From: Thermomicrobiales bacterium
GTDB taxonomy: Bacteria > Chloroflexota > Chloroflexia > Thermomicrobiales > UBA6265
Direction of reading: 5' to 3'
DNA: 64,000 nucleotides
Assembly: GCA_041390825.1 (NCBI GenBank)
Contig: JAWKPF010000004.1
Location: 124,001-188,000 of the forward strand
Shown here: in pieces, positions 41,698 through 50,501 of the stretch
Position numbering within the stretch: the stretch's first letter is position 1
How the letters are laid out: every line of letters begins with the position of its first letter
Translations under genes and position numbers: made by a program
The notes under the pieces: model-generated
What the model saw: the letters and a program-made list of their open reading frames with translations, nothing else
Told to the model about the DNA's origin: nothing
Databases searched by the model: none

Positions 41698-42792
41698 GTG
41701 ACCATTGCAGGAGCGTGCAGCCGGACTTCGCCGAGATTCGACCAAGCCGCCCGGCAGTACGACGCCTTGCTTCTCCTTTCGTTTGGCGGACCTGAGGGCC
41801 CCGAGGACGTCGTTCCCTTTCTCGAAAATGTCACCCGCGGACGGAATGTGCCACGCGAGCGGCTGGACGAAGTGGCGGAGCACTATCTCCATTTCGGCGG
41901 GGTGAGCCCGATCAATGCGCAGAACCGCGCGTTGATTGCCGCGCTGCGTGACGAGTTGCGCCGTCATGAGATTCTGCTGCCGGTCTATTTCGGCAATCGC
42001 AACTGGGATCCCTATGTCACCGATACCATAGGGGAGATGCGCTCTGACGGAGTGCAACGCGCGCTCGTCTTCGTGACCTCGGCGTTCAGTTCCTACTCCG
42101 GTTGCCGCCAGTATCGGGAAGATGTCGCCCGGGCAGTCGATGCGCTCGGGGAGCCAGCGATCGCATTCGACAAGATTCGCGGGTTCTACAACCATCCAGG
42201 CTTCATCGACACCATGATCGCGCTGACTGCCGAGCGGCTCGATCGAATTCCGGTCGATCGGCGAGCGACTACCGAGGTGATTTTCTCCGCGCATAGCATT
42301 CCCGAATCGATGGCCAAAGGGTGCGCGTATGAGAAGCAACTGGCAGAGGCGTCGCGCCTGGTGGCACGGATGCTGGAACTGCCATCCTGGCGGCTGGCCT
42401 ATCAGAGCCGCAGCGGATCGCCGCTGACACCCTGGTTGGAACCAGATATTCTCGATGTGCTCGAGACGCTGCCAGACGCCGGATTCACCGACGCGGTGAT
42501 CGTGCCGATCGGTTTCATTTCAGACCATATGGAAGTGCTGTTCGACCTCGACCATGAGGCGGCCGAGCGGGCTGCCGAACTGGGTCTGGGGTTCCAGCGC
42601 GTGCCGACTGCAGGGACGCATCCGCGATTCGTCGCCATGATCCGTGAGTTGATCGAAGAGCGGATGACGTGCGATCCAACACGCCAAGTGGTTGGCAACT
42701 TTCCACCAACGCACGATGTTTGCCCGCTCAATTGCTGCCTGATCGGCACAGGGCGCCCAACGGCTCCCGCGATTGCGGCTACACGCTCGTAA
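41698..42792 (+). CDS. hemH: Ferrochelatase (coproporphyrin III ferrochelatase)
   Basis: The GTG at 41698 follows GAAGGAG and is preferred to the ATG at 41644, which has no ribosome site. The 364-residue enzyme inserts Fe(II) into a porphyrin. The blocks L-L-L-S-F-G-G-P-E-G, S-G-C-R-Q-Y-R-E-D, F-S-A-H-S-I-P with the metal-site His, and D-H-M-E-V-L-F-D-L-D with the catalytic Glu are present. The C-terminus holds C-P-L-N-C-C, which may form an iron-sulfur site as in actinobacterial ferrochelatases. Because ChdC ends this operon, the natural substrate is probably coproporphyrin III (CpfC). It is the first gene of the seven-gene operon. Confidence 0.92.
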   Translation: MTIAGACSRTSPRFDQAARQYDALLLLSFGGPEGPEDVVPFLENVTRGRNVPRERLDEVAEHYLHFGGVSPINAQNRALIAALRDELRRHEILLPVYFGNRNWDPYVTDTIGEMRSDGVQRALVFVTSAFSSYSGCRQYREDVARAVDALGEPAIAFDKIRGFYNHPGFIDTMIALTAERLDRIPVDRRATTEVIFSAHSIPESMAKGCAYEKQLAEASRLVARMLELPSWRLAYQSRSGSPLTPWLEPDILDVLETLPDAGFTDAVIVPIGFISDHMEVLFDLDHEAAERAAELGLGFQRVPTAGTHPRFVAMIRELIEERMTCDPTRQVVGNFPPTHDVCPLNCCLIGTGRPTAPAIAATRS

Positions 42793-42901
42793 GCCGGGCA
42801 AAACGTAAGCTTTCCGCATTTCATCGGCTAGAATGACTTTGAAACAGATGGATACACTGGCGCACGCGCCACTATCCTGCCTGGATCAGGATTCGCATTC
42901 A

Positions 42902-43843
42902 ATGGCACTCGGGAACCACATTCGGATAGGAGCGCGCGGCTCGCGACTGTCGCTCCGGCAGGCTGAATTGGTTCGTGCTCGATTGGCATTGGCGCATCCC
43001 GATCGGGAAATCTCGATTACGGAGATCACCACCACCGGCGACCTCACGATCGATACCCCGCTCCCCGAAATTGGCGGCAAGGGCGTCTTTACGCTCGAAA
43101 TCGAAGAGGCGCTGCGGGTGGGACAGATCGACCTGGCGGTCCACAGCTTGAAAGATTTGCCGACCGAGCCGACGCCGGGCATTGTGATTGGGGCAGTTCC
43201 GGAGCGGGTCGACGTATCAGACGCGGTAGTCAGCCGCTCCGGGGTCCCCGTGCTCGAGTTGCCAGCACATGCCGTGATTGGCACCAGCAGTCACCGGCGC
43301 GCCGCGCAGTTGCTGCGGATGCGGCCGGACTTTCGGCCGGTGTCGATCCGAGGCAATATCGAGACCCGCATTCGCAAGACGATGGATCCCAACGGGATGT
43401 ATGACGCAGCAGTTTTGGCGAGCGCCGGTCTGAAGCGAATTGGGCTCCTCGATGCCGCGATCGAGCAATTGCCGTTGGATCTGATGCTGCCCGCGCCGGG
43501 GCAGGGGGCGCTCGGCGTGCAATGCCGGGACGACGCCGAATCGATTGCACTGCTGGCAGCTATCGACAATGTCGCTGCTCGTCTGGCGACCAGCGCGGAA
43601 CGATCGTTTCTCTCCGGGGTGGGCGGCGGATGCTCAGCGCCGATCGCCTGTTACGGTGAGTTGACCGGCAATACGTTGCAGTTGCGAGGACGGATTGTGG
43701 CGCTCGACGGGTCGAGCCAGGTCGATGTCATGCTGGAGCGGGAGATCTTCGATGAAGCGGGAGCGATGGCCGCGGGCGCCGCGCTGGCGCTGGAAGCATT
43801 GCAATCTGGCGCGGCCGAGTTGTTGGCGGCGACAGCGGTATGA
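42902..43843 (+). CDS. hemC: Hydroxymethylbilane synthase (porphobilinogen deaminase)
   Basis: HemC joins four porphobilinogen molecules into hydroxymethylbilane. The ATG at 42902 gives 313 residues, the usual length; an ATG at 42833 would add 23 residues and no ribosome site settles it. The blocks I-G-x-R-G-S-x-L-S-L-x-Q-A, G-G-K-G-V-F-T, D-L-A-V-H-S-L-K-D-L-P-T and the cofactor-binding cysteine in G-G-G-C-S-A-P-I are visible. The stop overlaps the HemD start by four bases. Confidence 0.95.
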   Translation: MALGNHIRIGARGSRLSLRQAELVRARLALAHPDREISITEITTTGDLTIDTPLPEIGGKGVFTLEIEEALRVGQIDLAVHSLKDLPTEPTPGIVIGAVPERVDVSDAVVSRSGVPVLELPAHAVIGTSSHRRAAQLLRMRPDFRPVSIRGNIETRIRKTMDPNGMYDAAVLASAGLKRIGLLDAAIEQLPLDLMLPAPGQGALGVQCRDDAESIALLAAIDNVAARLATSAERSFLSGVGGGCSAPIACYGELTGNTLQLRGRIVALDGSSQVDVMLEREIFDEAGAMAAGAALALEALQSGAAELLAATAV

Positions 43844-44637
43844 ACGCACTTGAAGGCTTGCGGGTGGTCAATACACGTTCGACGCACCAAGCGGGTGAGT
43901 TGAACGATCTGCTGCGCGCACAGGGCGCAGTTCCTTTGTCGTACCCGTGTATCGCTATCGAACCCGTCTCCAAGATCGAGGAGTTCGATGCGGTGCTGTC
44001 GCAGCAATCGTTCGATTGGATTTGCCTCACCTCGCATAACGCGGTGGAGATGCTGGCGCATCGGATCGCTGCCGTTGGTATCGATCGGGCGCGTGTGACA
44101 GCGCCACATTTCGCCGCGGTTGGGACCGCCACGGCCGTCTCACTCAAGAAGCGTCTCGACATCGACGCCGATTTCACTCCGGCATCGTTCGACGCGGATT
44201 CCATGGTGCGCGAATGTCCGATTCATGAGGGCGAACGCGTGCTGATGCCAGTGTCAGACCGAGCGTCCGAGGAACCGGCCTCCTTTCTAACCGAGAAGGG
44301 CGCGTTGGTAACGCGCATGGTCGTCTATCACACGGTGGTCGGCAAAGGCGGAGTGGATGCCGGCACATTGTTGAAGGATGGACAAGTGGGGGCGATTACC
44401 TTCACGAGTCCGTCGGCGGTCTCCGGCTTTGTCAAACGGCTCATGAAAGAGGAAGGCAACATCGACGACACACGGCAAGTGCCGATTGCCTGTATTGGTC
44501 CACGAACGAGGGACCGGGCAATTTCGGAAAACATGTTGCGGGCGTTTAGTCCCAAGGAGCATACGTTGCACGGACTCCTGGATGCGTTGAGTGACGTGGT
44601 GGCGTCTCGCCGGCAAGGAGGGCGACTGTGGGGATAG
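43840..44637 (+). CDS. hemD: Uroporphyrinogen-III synthase
   Basis: The 265-residue protein is assigned by weak family motifs and strong context. L-R-V-V-N-T-R at the N-terminus, F-D-W-I-C-L-T-S-H-N-A-V, A-A-V-G-T-A-T and I-T-F-T-S-P-S-A-V match HemD features, a family with low sequence conservation. It closes hydroxymethylbilane to uroporphyrinogen III with inversion of ring D. It overlaps HemC by four bases and HemB by ten. Confidence 0.9.
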   Translation: MNALEGLRVVNTRSTHQAGELNDLLRAQGAVPLSYPCIAIEPVSKIEEFDAVLSQQSFDWICLTSHNAVEMLAHRIAAVGIDRARVTAPHFAAVGTATAVSLKKRLDIDADFTPASFDADSMVRECPIHEGERVLMPVSDRASEEPASFLTEKGALVTRMVVYHTVVGKGGVDAGTLLKDGQVGAITFTSPSAVSGFVKRLMKEEGNIDDTRQVPIACIGPRTRDRAISENMLRAFSPKEHTLHGLLDALSDVVASRRQGGRLWG

Positions 44638-45677
44638 CAATAGCGTCTCGGCCATCGGCTGAGACGGCGGGGTTTCCGATCGACCGGCCACGCCGCCTGC
44701 GGAGGACCACCGCGATACGCGAACTGGTGCGTGAGCATCGGATCTCGCCGTCAGATCTGATTCTGCCTCTGTTCGTCTGCGAGGGGACCGATATCCAGCG
44801 GCCGATCGGCTCGATGCCCGGACAGTTCAATTGGTCGATCGACCGGTTGGGGCCCGAGGTAGCGAGTCTGGGCAAGCTGGGAATTCACGCGGTGATGCTC
44901 TTTGGCATCCCAAAGTCCAAGGACGATTGCGGTTCCGATAACTTCAATCCAGATGGCATCGTGCCACGCGCGATTCGGGCAATCAAGGATGCCAATCCGG
45001 AGATGATCGTGATCTCGGACATGTGCTTCTGTGAGTACACCGATCACGGGCATTGCGGATTGATCAATGTTCCTGAGAGCGCCCACTTCGATGCCAGCTT
45101 GCCGCACGGCTATCTGCTCAACGATCCATCCCTGGAACTGCTGGCGCGCGCTTCGGTGGTGCATGCGGAAGCCGGGGCGGACATGATCGCTCCTTCGGCG
45201 ATGCTGGACGGCCAGGTGGGCGCGATTCGCGCTGCGCTGGATCAGACGGGATTCGAGCATATTCCGGTGATGGCCTATGCAGCCAAGTTTGCCAGCGGGT
45301 TCTACGGACCGTTCCGCGAGGCAGCCCAAAGCGCGCCAAGCTTTGGGGACCGCAAGCAGTACCAGATGGACCCCGCCAACCGGCGCGAGGCAATGCGCGA
45401 GGCAGAACTGGATGTGGCCGAAGGCGCGGACATCATTATGGTCAAGCCTGCGCTGCCGTATCTGGACATCGTGAGCGATCTGCGAGCCACGTTCGATCTG
45501 CCCATTGCGGCCTATCAGGTGAGTGGGGAATACGCTATGCTCCATGCCGCTGCGGCGAATGGCTGGATCGACCTGCGGCGATGCGCCATGGAATCGCTGA
45601 TTGGTATCAAGCGAGCTGGCGCTGACATGATCCTCACCTACTTCGCGAAAGATGTTGCGGGCTGGAGCAACGGGTGA
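44628..45677 (+). CDS. hemB: Porphobilinogen synthase (delta-aminolevulinate dehydratase)
   Basis: The GTG at 44628 has AAGGAGG at 44615-44621. The 349-residue enzyme condenses two 5-aminolevulinate molecules. A zinc-binding triple cysteine is visible in D-M-C-F-C-E-Y-T-D-H-G-H-C-G, so it is a Zn-dependent type. The two active-site lysines are in A-Y-A-A-K-F-A-S and I-M-V-K-P-A-L. It overlaps HemD by ten bases and HemE by four (GTGA). Confidence 0.95.
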   Translation: MGIAIASRPSAETAGFPIDRPRRLRRTTAIRELVREHRISPSDLILPLFVCEGTDIQRPIGSMPGQFNWSIDRLGPEVASLGKLGIHAVMLFGIPKSKDDCGSDNFNPDGIVPRAIRAIKDANPEMIVISDMCFCEYTDHGHCGLINVPESAHFDASLPHGYLLNDPSLELLARASVVHAEAGADMIAPSAMLDGQVGAIRAALDQTGFEHIPVMAYAAKFASGFYGPFREAAQSAPSFGDRKQYQMDPANRREAMREAELDVAEGADIIMVKPALPYLDIVSDLRATFDLPIAAYQVSGEYAMLHAAAANGWIDLRRCAMESLIGIKRAGADMILTYFAKDVAGWSNG

Positions 45678-46723
45678 GTGTGAGCGCGCCGCCGGTGGCA
45701 AAGAGCCGGTTCCTCAGACGAATTTGCGGCGAGCCAACCGATGTCACCCCGGTGTGGTTGATGCGCCAGGCCGGGCGATACATGCCTGAGTACCGTGCGC
45801 TGCGCGCGAAGCATTCGCTGCTCGAGATCATCAATAACCCTGAGCTGTCGGTCGAGGTCACGCTGCAGCCGGTAAACGCGTTCGATCTCGACGCGGCCAT
45901 CATCTTTTCCGACATCTTGCCGCCGCTGGTTGGAATGGGCCTTCAACTTTCCTTTTCGAAGGGGGAAGGACCGGTCATCCACAATCCAGTGCGCACCGCG
46001 GCTGATATCTTCGCTCTGAATACTCCCGATCCTCGCGAAACAATGCGTGGCACGCTCGAGGCGATCCGGCTGTTGCGTCCCGAGTTGGATAGCCGCGGAT
46101 TGCCACTCATCGGTTTCGCCGGCGCGCCATTTACCCTGGCCTGCTATGCAGTAGAGGGGGGCAAGAGCCGCTATCACGAGAACACCCGGATTCTGATGCT
46201 CTCCGAGCCAAAGCTCTGGGATGAGCTCATGACCAAACTGGCGACGACCGCGGGTCATTTCTTGCTCGCCCAGGCCAAGGCCGGCGCTGACGTGCTCAAT
46301 GTCTTCGACACCTGGGTGGGTGAGTTGGCGCCTCATCATTACCGGGCATACGTGCTGCCGTATGTGCAGCAGATGATCTCCATTGCCGCGCAAGCCGGGA
46401 AGCCGATCATCCTCTTCGGAGTCGGGAACGGACCTTTGCTCGAGTTGATGGCCACCTCGGGCGCAACGGTGATCGGAGTCGACTGGCGGATCGATTTGTC
46501 GCTAGCTCGTAAACGCTTGGGACCTGGGATCACGCTGCAGGGCAATTTGGACCCAGTGTCGTTGCTGGCTCCGTGGGAGGTGCTGCAACGCGAGATCGAC
46601 GAGGTCTTTCGGCAGGTCAGTGGCGACCAGCGTTTCATCTTCAATCTGGGGCATGGGGTGCTTCCACAGACGCCGGTGGACAACGTGCGCCGATTGGTCG
46701 ACTACGTCCATCAGGTCCGATGA
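45674..46723 (+). CDS. hemE: Uroporphyrinogen decarboxylase
   Basis: The 349-residue enzyme turns uroporphyrinogen III into coproporphyrinogen III. The signature blocks P-V-W-L-M-R-Q-A-G-R-Y-M-P-E-Y, I-I-F-S-D-I-L and, near the end, N-L-G-H-G-V-L-P-Q-T are present, with G-F-A-G-A-P-F-T-L in the middle. The GTG start overlaps the HemB stop, and the stop overlaps the next start. In the coproporphyrin route its product goes directly to CgoX. Confidence 0.96.
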   Translation: MSVSAPPVAKSRFLRRICGEPTDVTPVWLMRQAGRYMPEYRALRAKHSLLEIINNPELSVEVTLQPVNAFDLDAAIIFSDILPPLVGMGLQLSFSKGEGPVIHNPVRTAADIFALNTPDPRETMRGTLEAIRLLRPELDSRGLPLIGFAGAPFTLACYAVEGGKSRYHENTRILMLSEPKLWDELMTKLATTAGHFLLAQAKAGADVLNVFDTWVGELAPHHYRAYVLPYVQQMISIAAQAGKPIILFGVGNGPLLELMATSGATVIGVDWRIDLSLARKRLGPGITLQGNLDPVSLLAPWEVLQREIDEVFRQVSGDQRFIFNLGHGVLPQTPVDNVRRLVDYVHQVR

Positions 46724-48132
46724 CCGAACAGCGGGATGTGATCGTGGTTGGCGGCGGTGTGGCCGGGTTGACGGTCGCCTGGCGGCTGGCGCAGCGGCGT
46801 CCAGAGGCGTCGATCGTTGTGCTGGAAGGAACGGACCGGACGGGAGGACGTATCCGTACCGAACGCTTGGCGCACGCAGAGGGAGAGTTCGTCATCGAGC
46901 TGGGGGCCGATTCACTGCTCGCCTCCAAGCCATGGGCAAAGCAGCTCTGTCTCGACCTGGGAATGGAGGCCGAGCTCTGTTCGGTGCAGCCAGCTGAGAA
47001 CCCGACTGCGCTGTGGCGCAATGGGCGCCCGGTTGATTTGCCAAGAGGATTGACGGTGCTGGCGCCGACAGACGAAGAGGCATTGCTGGCATCGCCGTTG
47101 CTTTCCCGTCAGGGTGCGCTGCGCGCCCTGCAGGAACCGAACATACCGGCGCGCCAGAGCGATGAAGACGAAACGTTGGGCAGCTTCGCGCGCAGGCGAT
47201 TTGGGCAAGAGTATCTGGATGTCGTTGCAGAGCCGCTACTAGCAGGGATTTACAACGCCGACCCGGATGAACTCAGCCTGCGCGCGGCGTTTCCGCATCT
47301 CCTGGCATTGGAGCGGGCGCATGGCAGCGTCATCGAAGGCGCAAGAAGCACGCCGGCGCCAGCGGATCGGACGCCGTTCTTTGCCCCTCTTGGCGGGGTG
47401 CAGTGTCTGACCGATCGACTCAGGGACGCGCTCGGTTCGGTCGTGCGCACCCGGAGCCGGGTGGAACTGCTGGAACGGTTGCCGCAAGGGGGCTATCGCG
47501 TCACGCTCACTACAGGCGAGCAGTTGCGTGCGTCCGCGGTAGTGATGGCCGCTCCGCTTTCGACCGCTCGGGCGCTGTTGCCGCAAGTCGCGCCCGAAAC
47601 GCGCCAATGGCTTCAACGGCTCAAGGTGGCGGCATCGGGAGCGATCGTGCTGGCGTGGCCAGATCGCCAGATCGACCGGCCGCTCTCAGGCTACGGCCTG
47701 GTTATGCCGAAACGCGAAGGACAACCGTTCAACGCGGTCACGGTGATGTCGCGCAAGTACCCTAGCCGCGCGCCAGAAGGATGGAGCCTGATGCGCTTTT
47801 TCTTTGGAGGCTATCGGTCGCCGCAGACATTGCAGTTGGACGACCACGCGCTCTTGCAGACGGCGAAGCGCTTTGCGGAGCGGGCGGTTGGCGCGACCGG
47901 GGATCCAGAGATCGTGCGGATCGCGCGCTGGACCGAAGGGAGCCCGATCTACCGGCTCGGACATCTGGATACAGTCGCAGCGCTGGAAGGGTGCCTGCCG
48001 CCAGGGTTGTTCGTTACGGGAGCGCCGTTTCGCGGGCCGGGGATTCCGGACGTGACGCGCAGCGCCACTGAACTCGCGCATCGAATTGCGGCCTCGCCCA
48101 TACTGGCGGCCGCGCTGGAGAGAGACTCATGA
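46720..48132 (+). CDS. cgoX: HemY/HemG-type FAD oxidase, probable coproporphyrinogen III oxidase
   Basis: The 470-residue flavoprotein has the FAD motif V-V-G-G-G-V-A-G-L-T-V-A near residue 10, T-G-G-R-I at about residue 43 and a C-terminal G-L-F-V-T-G-A-P-F-R-G-P-G-I-P-D. In this family members oxidise protoporphyrinogen IX (PgoX) or coproporphyrinogen III (CgoX), using oxygen. Its place between HemE and ChdC, with no HemF or HemN gene in the operon, favours the coproporphyrinogen activity. It overlaps both neighbours by four bases. Confidence 0.9.
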   Translation: MTEQRDVIVVGGGVAGLTVAWRLAQRRPEASIVVLEGTDRTGGRIRTERLAHAEGEFVIELGADSLLASKPWAKQLCLDLGMEAELCSVQPAENPTALWRNGRPVDLPRGLTVLAPTDEEALLASPLLSRQGALRALQEPNIPARQSDEDETLGSFARRRFGQEYLDVVAEPLLAGIYNADPDELSLRAAFPHLLALERAHGSVIEGARSTPAPADRTPFFAPLGGVQCLTDRLRDALGSVVRTRSRVELLERLPQGGYRVTLTTGEQLRASAVVMAAPLSTARALLPQVAPETRQWLQRLKVAASGAIVLAWPDRQIDRPLSGYGLVMPKREGQPFNAVTVMSRKYPSRAPEGWSLMRFFFGGYRSPQTLQLDDHALLQTAKRFAERAVGATGDPEIVRIARWTEGSPIYRLGHLDTVAALEGCLPPGLFVTGAPFRGPGIPDVTRSATELAHRIAASPILAAALERDS

Positions 48133-48812
48133 CCGATCAGACGACCGTCTCGACCTTTGCCGCTTTTTGGCTCTATCGCGCCACGGAGGCGCGGTTCGAG
48201 CTGGAGCCGGACGATGCCGCCGCGATCCCGATCGAGACGGCGACGATTCTCGACGACCATGCGGAAGATGTGACCCTGCGCGCAGCCTATTCCACGCTTG
48301 GGTTCAGCGCCGGCGCGGACTTGATTTTCTGGGTGGTGGCGGACGACATGCGCAAGTTACATGCGTTGGCCGCAGATCTGCACAGTTCGGCGTTCTCCGC
48401 GTTTTTCGACCAGGTGCATGTCTATGCCGGCACGGCGTCGGCATCGCAGTACGATCCAAGTCACGGTCCCGCGTTTCTGCGCGGGATTCCTCCAAAGGAC
48501 TATTTGAGCGTCTATCCATTCACCAAGACACCGGAGTGGTACTTGCTCGATTTCGAGGAGCGCCGCCGGTTGATGGTGGAACATGGCAAGATGGGGCACG
48601 AATACCCATCCATCTCGACCAACACGATCAATTCCTTCGGGATCGCCGATCAGGAGTTCGTCGTGGCGTTGGAGGACGACGACCCGGCGACGCTGGTCAA
48701 GATGGTGCAGCGGCTGCGCGCGGCCGAGGTGCGCAAATACACGGCGCTGGATACCCCGATCTTCCTGGGGTTGAAGATGGCAGTGGAGGACGCCATTTCA
48801 GCGGCATTGTAG
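48129..48812 (+). CDS. chdC: Coproheme decarboxylase, chlorite dismutase family
   Basis: The 227-residue protein belongs to the HemQ/ChdC branch of the chlorite dismutase family. The block Y-P-F-T-K-T-P-E-W-Y-L-L-D-F-E-E-R-R-R-L-M-V-E-H-G provides the conserved tyrosine and lysine of the K-x-x-x-W-Y segment and the proximal heme histidine. T-I-N-S-F-G-I-A-D-Q-E-F-V-V-A-L-E is typical of the second half. ChdC removes two propionates from coproheme to give heme b, with peroxide. It ends the operon, overlapping CgoX by four bases. Confidence 0.93.
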   Translation: MTDQTTVSTFAAFWLYRATEARFELEPDDAAAIPIETATILDDHAEDVTLRAAYSTLGFSAGADLIFWVVADDMRKLHALAADLHSSAFSAFFDQVHVYAGTASASQYDPSHGPAFLRGIPPKDYLSVYPFTKTPEWYLLDFEERRRLMVEHGKMGHEYPSISTNTINSFGIADQEFVVALEDDDPATLVKMVQRLRAAEVRKYTALDTPIFLGLKMAVEDAISAAL

Positions 48813-49018
48813 GGAGCGTGTTGGTGTGGCTGGAGGGGCGGAAACGATTTCGGCACGTCCGACTGATCCTGACGAAATCCGATGTGATGCTCAGGGATGA
48901 GCGAACGGCCCTCCGTGGGATTCCACCGTTGGAACGCTGGTCTAGCCTCCCTCGACAATTGCCCGGATTCCGTACGACTTCTCGTCTCACCAATCGCAAG
49001 AGCACTACAAACGAAGAA

Positions 49019-49040
49019 GCGCGGTTCGAGCGAACCGCGC
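49019..49040 (-). terminator. Terminator-like hairpin after the four-SH3b protein gene
   Basis: A 10-bp perfect stem (GCGCGGTTCG / CGAACCGCGC) with a two-base centre is followed on the minus strand by TTCTTCGTTTG. It lies 30 bases past the end of the minus-strand gene and also in the gap after the heme operon, so it may serve both directions weakly. Confidence 0.6.
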
Positions 49041-49070
49041 CCCCTCAATATCGAGCATCGATGGTCTGGT

Positions 49071-50243
49071 TTATGCGCTCGGGGCGCTGAGGTACTGGCC
49101 GGCGACGAAGCCGGTGAGATCGCCAGAGGAGATTTCGAACCAGACGAGACCTTCGGCTTCGGTGGGACCGCTGACGACGGTGACCGTCGCGCCGGTTTCC
49201 AGTTGGCCGAGCGGATCGCCCTCGGTGGAGGCCGTGGACCGGACGTTGAGCGGACCGTCTGACACCTGAGCTGCCGCGCCAACTGTGATGCCACCGGTGA
49301 GGAAGTCGCCCGCGACATAGCCGGTTACGGCCGCGTCACCAGCGCCGAAGGTGACGGGATACCAAGAATAGTCACCACCCAGAACGGGCGCGTCGTTCAC
49401 CGTGCCGACCGCGCCGTCGGCCAGTTGGCTGACGACATCGGAGTCGACGGAGGCATCGGCGCGCAGGTTGACCGATTCGCCATCGCCCGCGATGAAGACA
49501 TAGGAGCCCGTTGGGAACGTGGACGATGCGGTGGCGGCGCTGGCTTCTGGTGTGGCCGTGGCTTCAGGTGTCTCGGACGATTGCGCGCCCGCCGCGGCTT
49601 CAGTTGTCGTTGCGCTGCTGGCTGCGCCGGGAACCGGGCCGAGATAGACGCCGGCAAGCCAGCCCTGCTCACCGTAGGCAGTATCGACCTGATACCAGTC
49701 GAGGTCGTCGACCACGTCCGGTCCGCTGACAATGGTGACGAGGTCACCTTCGACCAAGCCGCTGATGACTTCGGATGAGGCGCCGGCTTCGGCGCGGAGG
49801 TTGAGGGAATCGGCCACGATCTCGCGCTCGGTGCCAGGGGCGAGCTGGGCGCCACCCTTGGCGATGCCGAACTGATCGGCGGCGATCCAACCGGTGATGC
49901 CGCCTTCGGTCTCGACCTGATACCAGTCGACTCCGCCGATCGGCTCAGGGCCGGCCAGGACGGTGACCGTGGCGCCTTCGTCGATCTCGGTCAGGGTGGC
50001 GGCTTCTGAGCCGGCCGCGTTCTTGACGCTGGCCTGACCGTTGAGCAGCATGAGCTCGGTGCCATAGGGGTACTTGCCGGTGGAGAGCGCCGCAGCGGCC
50101 GCATCGGCCTCGGTTTGCGGTGTTTCCGTCGCGGCTGGAGTGTCCTGTGCTGCAATGGATCGCGCCGGAATGCCGGTCAGCGATGCTCCGAGCAAAGCGG
50201 CCAGTGCCAGCGAGCCGATTGCTCCGCGTAATCGATGGTTCAT
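49071..50243 (-). CDS. Exported protein of four SH3b domains
   Basis: The ATG at 50243 follows GAGGGGAA. The 390-residue protein has a signal peptide ending S-I-A-A-Q, then Ala/Thr/Glu linkers and four bacterial SH3 (SH3b) domains of about 65-70 residues. Domains two to four carry the (L/V)-N-(L/V)-R-x3-(S/G) motif at the start and most end in (G/T)-(W/Y/F)-(I/V/L)-A; the first reads A-S-V-K-N-A-A-G and is divergent. No catalytic domain is present. SH3b domains often bind cell-wall peptides, so a structural or targeting role at the envelope is likely. It is transcribed alone and ends at a hairpin. Confidence 0.82.
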   Translation of the reverse strand: MNHRLRGAIGSLALAALLGASLTGIPARSIAAQDTPAATETPQTEADAAAAALSTGKYPYGTELMLLNGQASVKNAAGSEAATLTEIDEGATVTVLAGPEPIGGVDWYQVETEGGITGWIAADQFGIAKGGAQLAPGTEREIVADSLNLRAEAGASSEVISGLVEGDLVTIVSGPDVVDDLDWYQVDTAYGEQGWLAGVYLGPVPGAASSATTTEAAAGAQSSETPEATATPEASAATASSTFPTGSYVFIAGDGESVNLRADASVDSDVVSQLADGAVGTVNDAPVLGGDYSWYPVTFGAGDAAVTGYVAGDFLTGGITVGAAAQVSDGPLNVRSTASTEGDPLGQLETGATVTVVSGPTEAEGLVWFEISSGDLTGFVAGQYLSAPSA

Positions 50244-50501
50244 CGTTCCCCTCTTCGTTCTTCGCGGCCGCAGGGTTCGACCGCGGATTGGTGCACGGCG
50301 TTCGCGGCAGCCACCGCGCGCAACGTGCGGATATCCGAAATGCCTGGCCACACGCGTGCGCGCGTTGCCGGACAGACTGCGCGGGGTATCGAACGGTTAC
50401 GGGGGTAGCCTCATCATAGCAGGATGTGACCGTACACTTCTAGCCGTTCTGGACGTACGCAGGAAACCTGGGCGGTCTATGGGAAGCGTTGGGGGCGGTC
50501 T

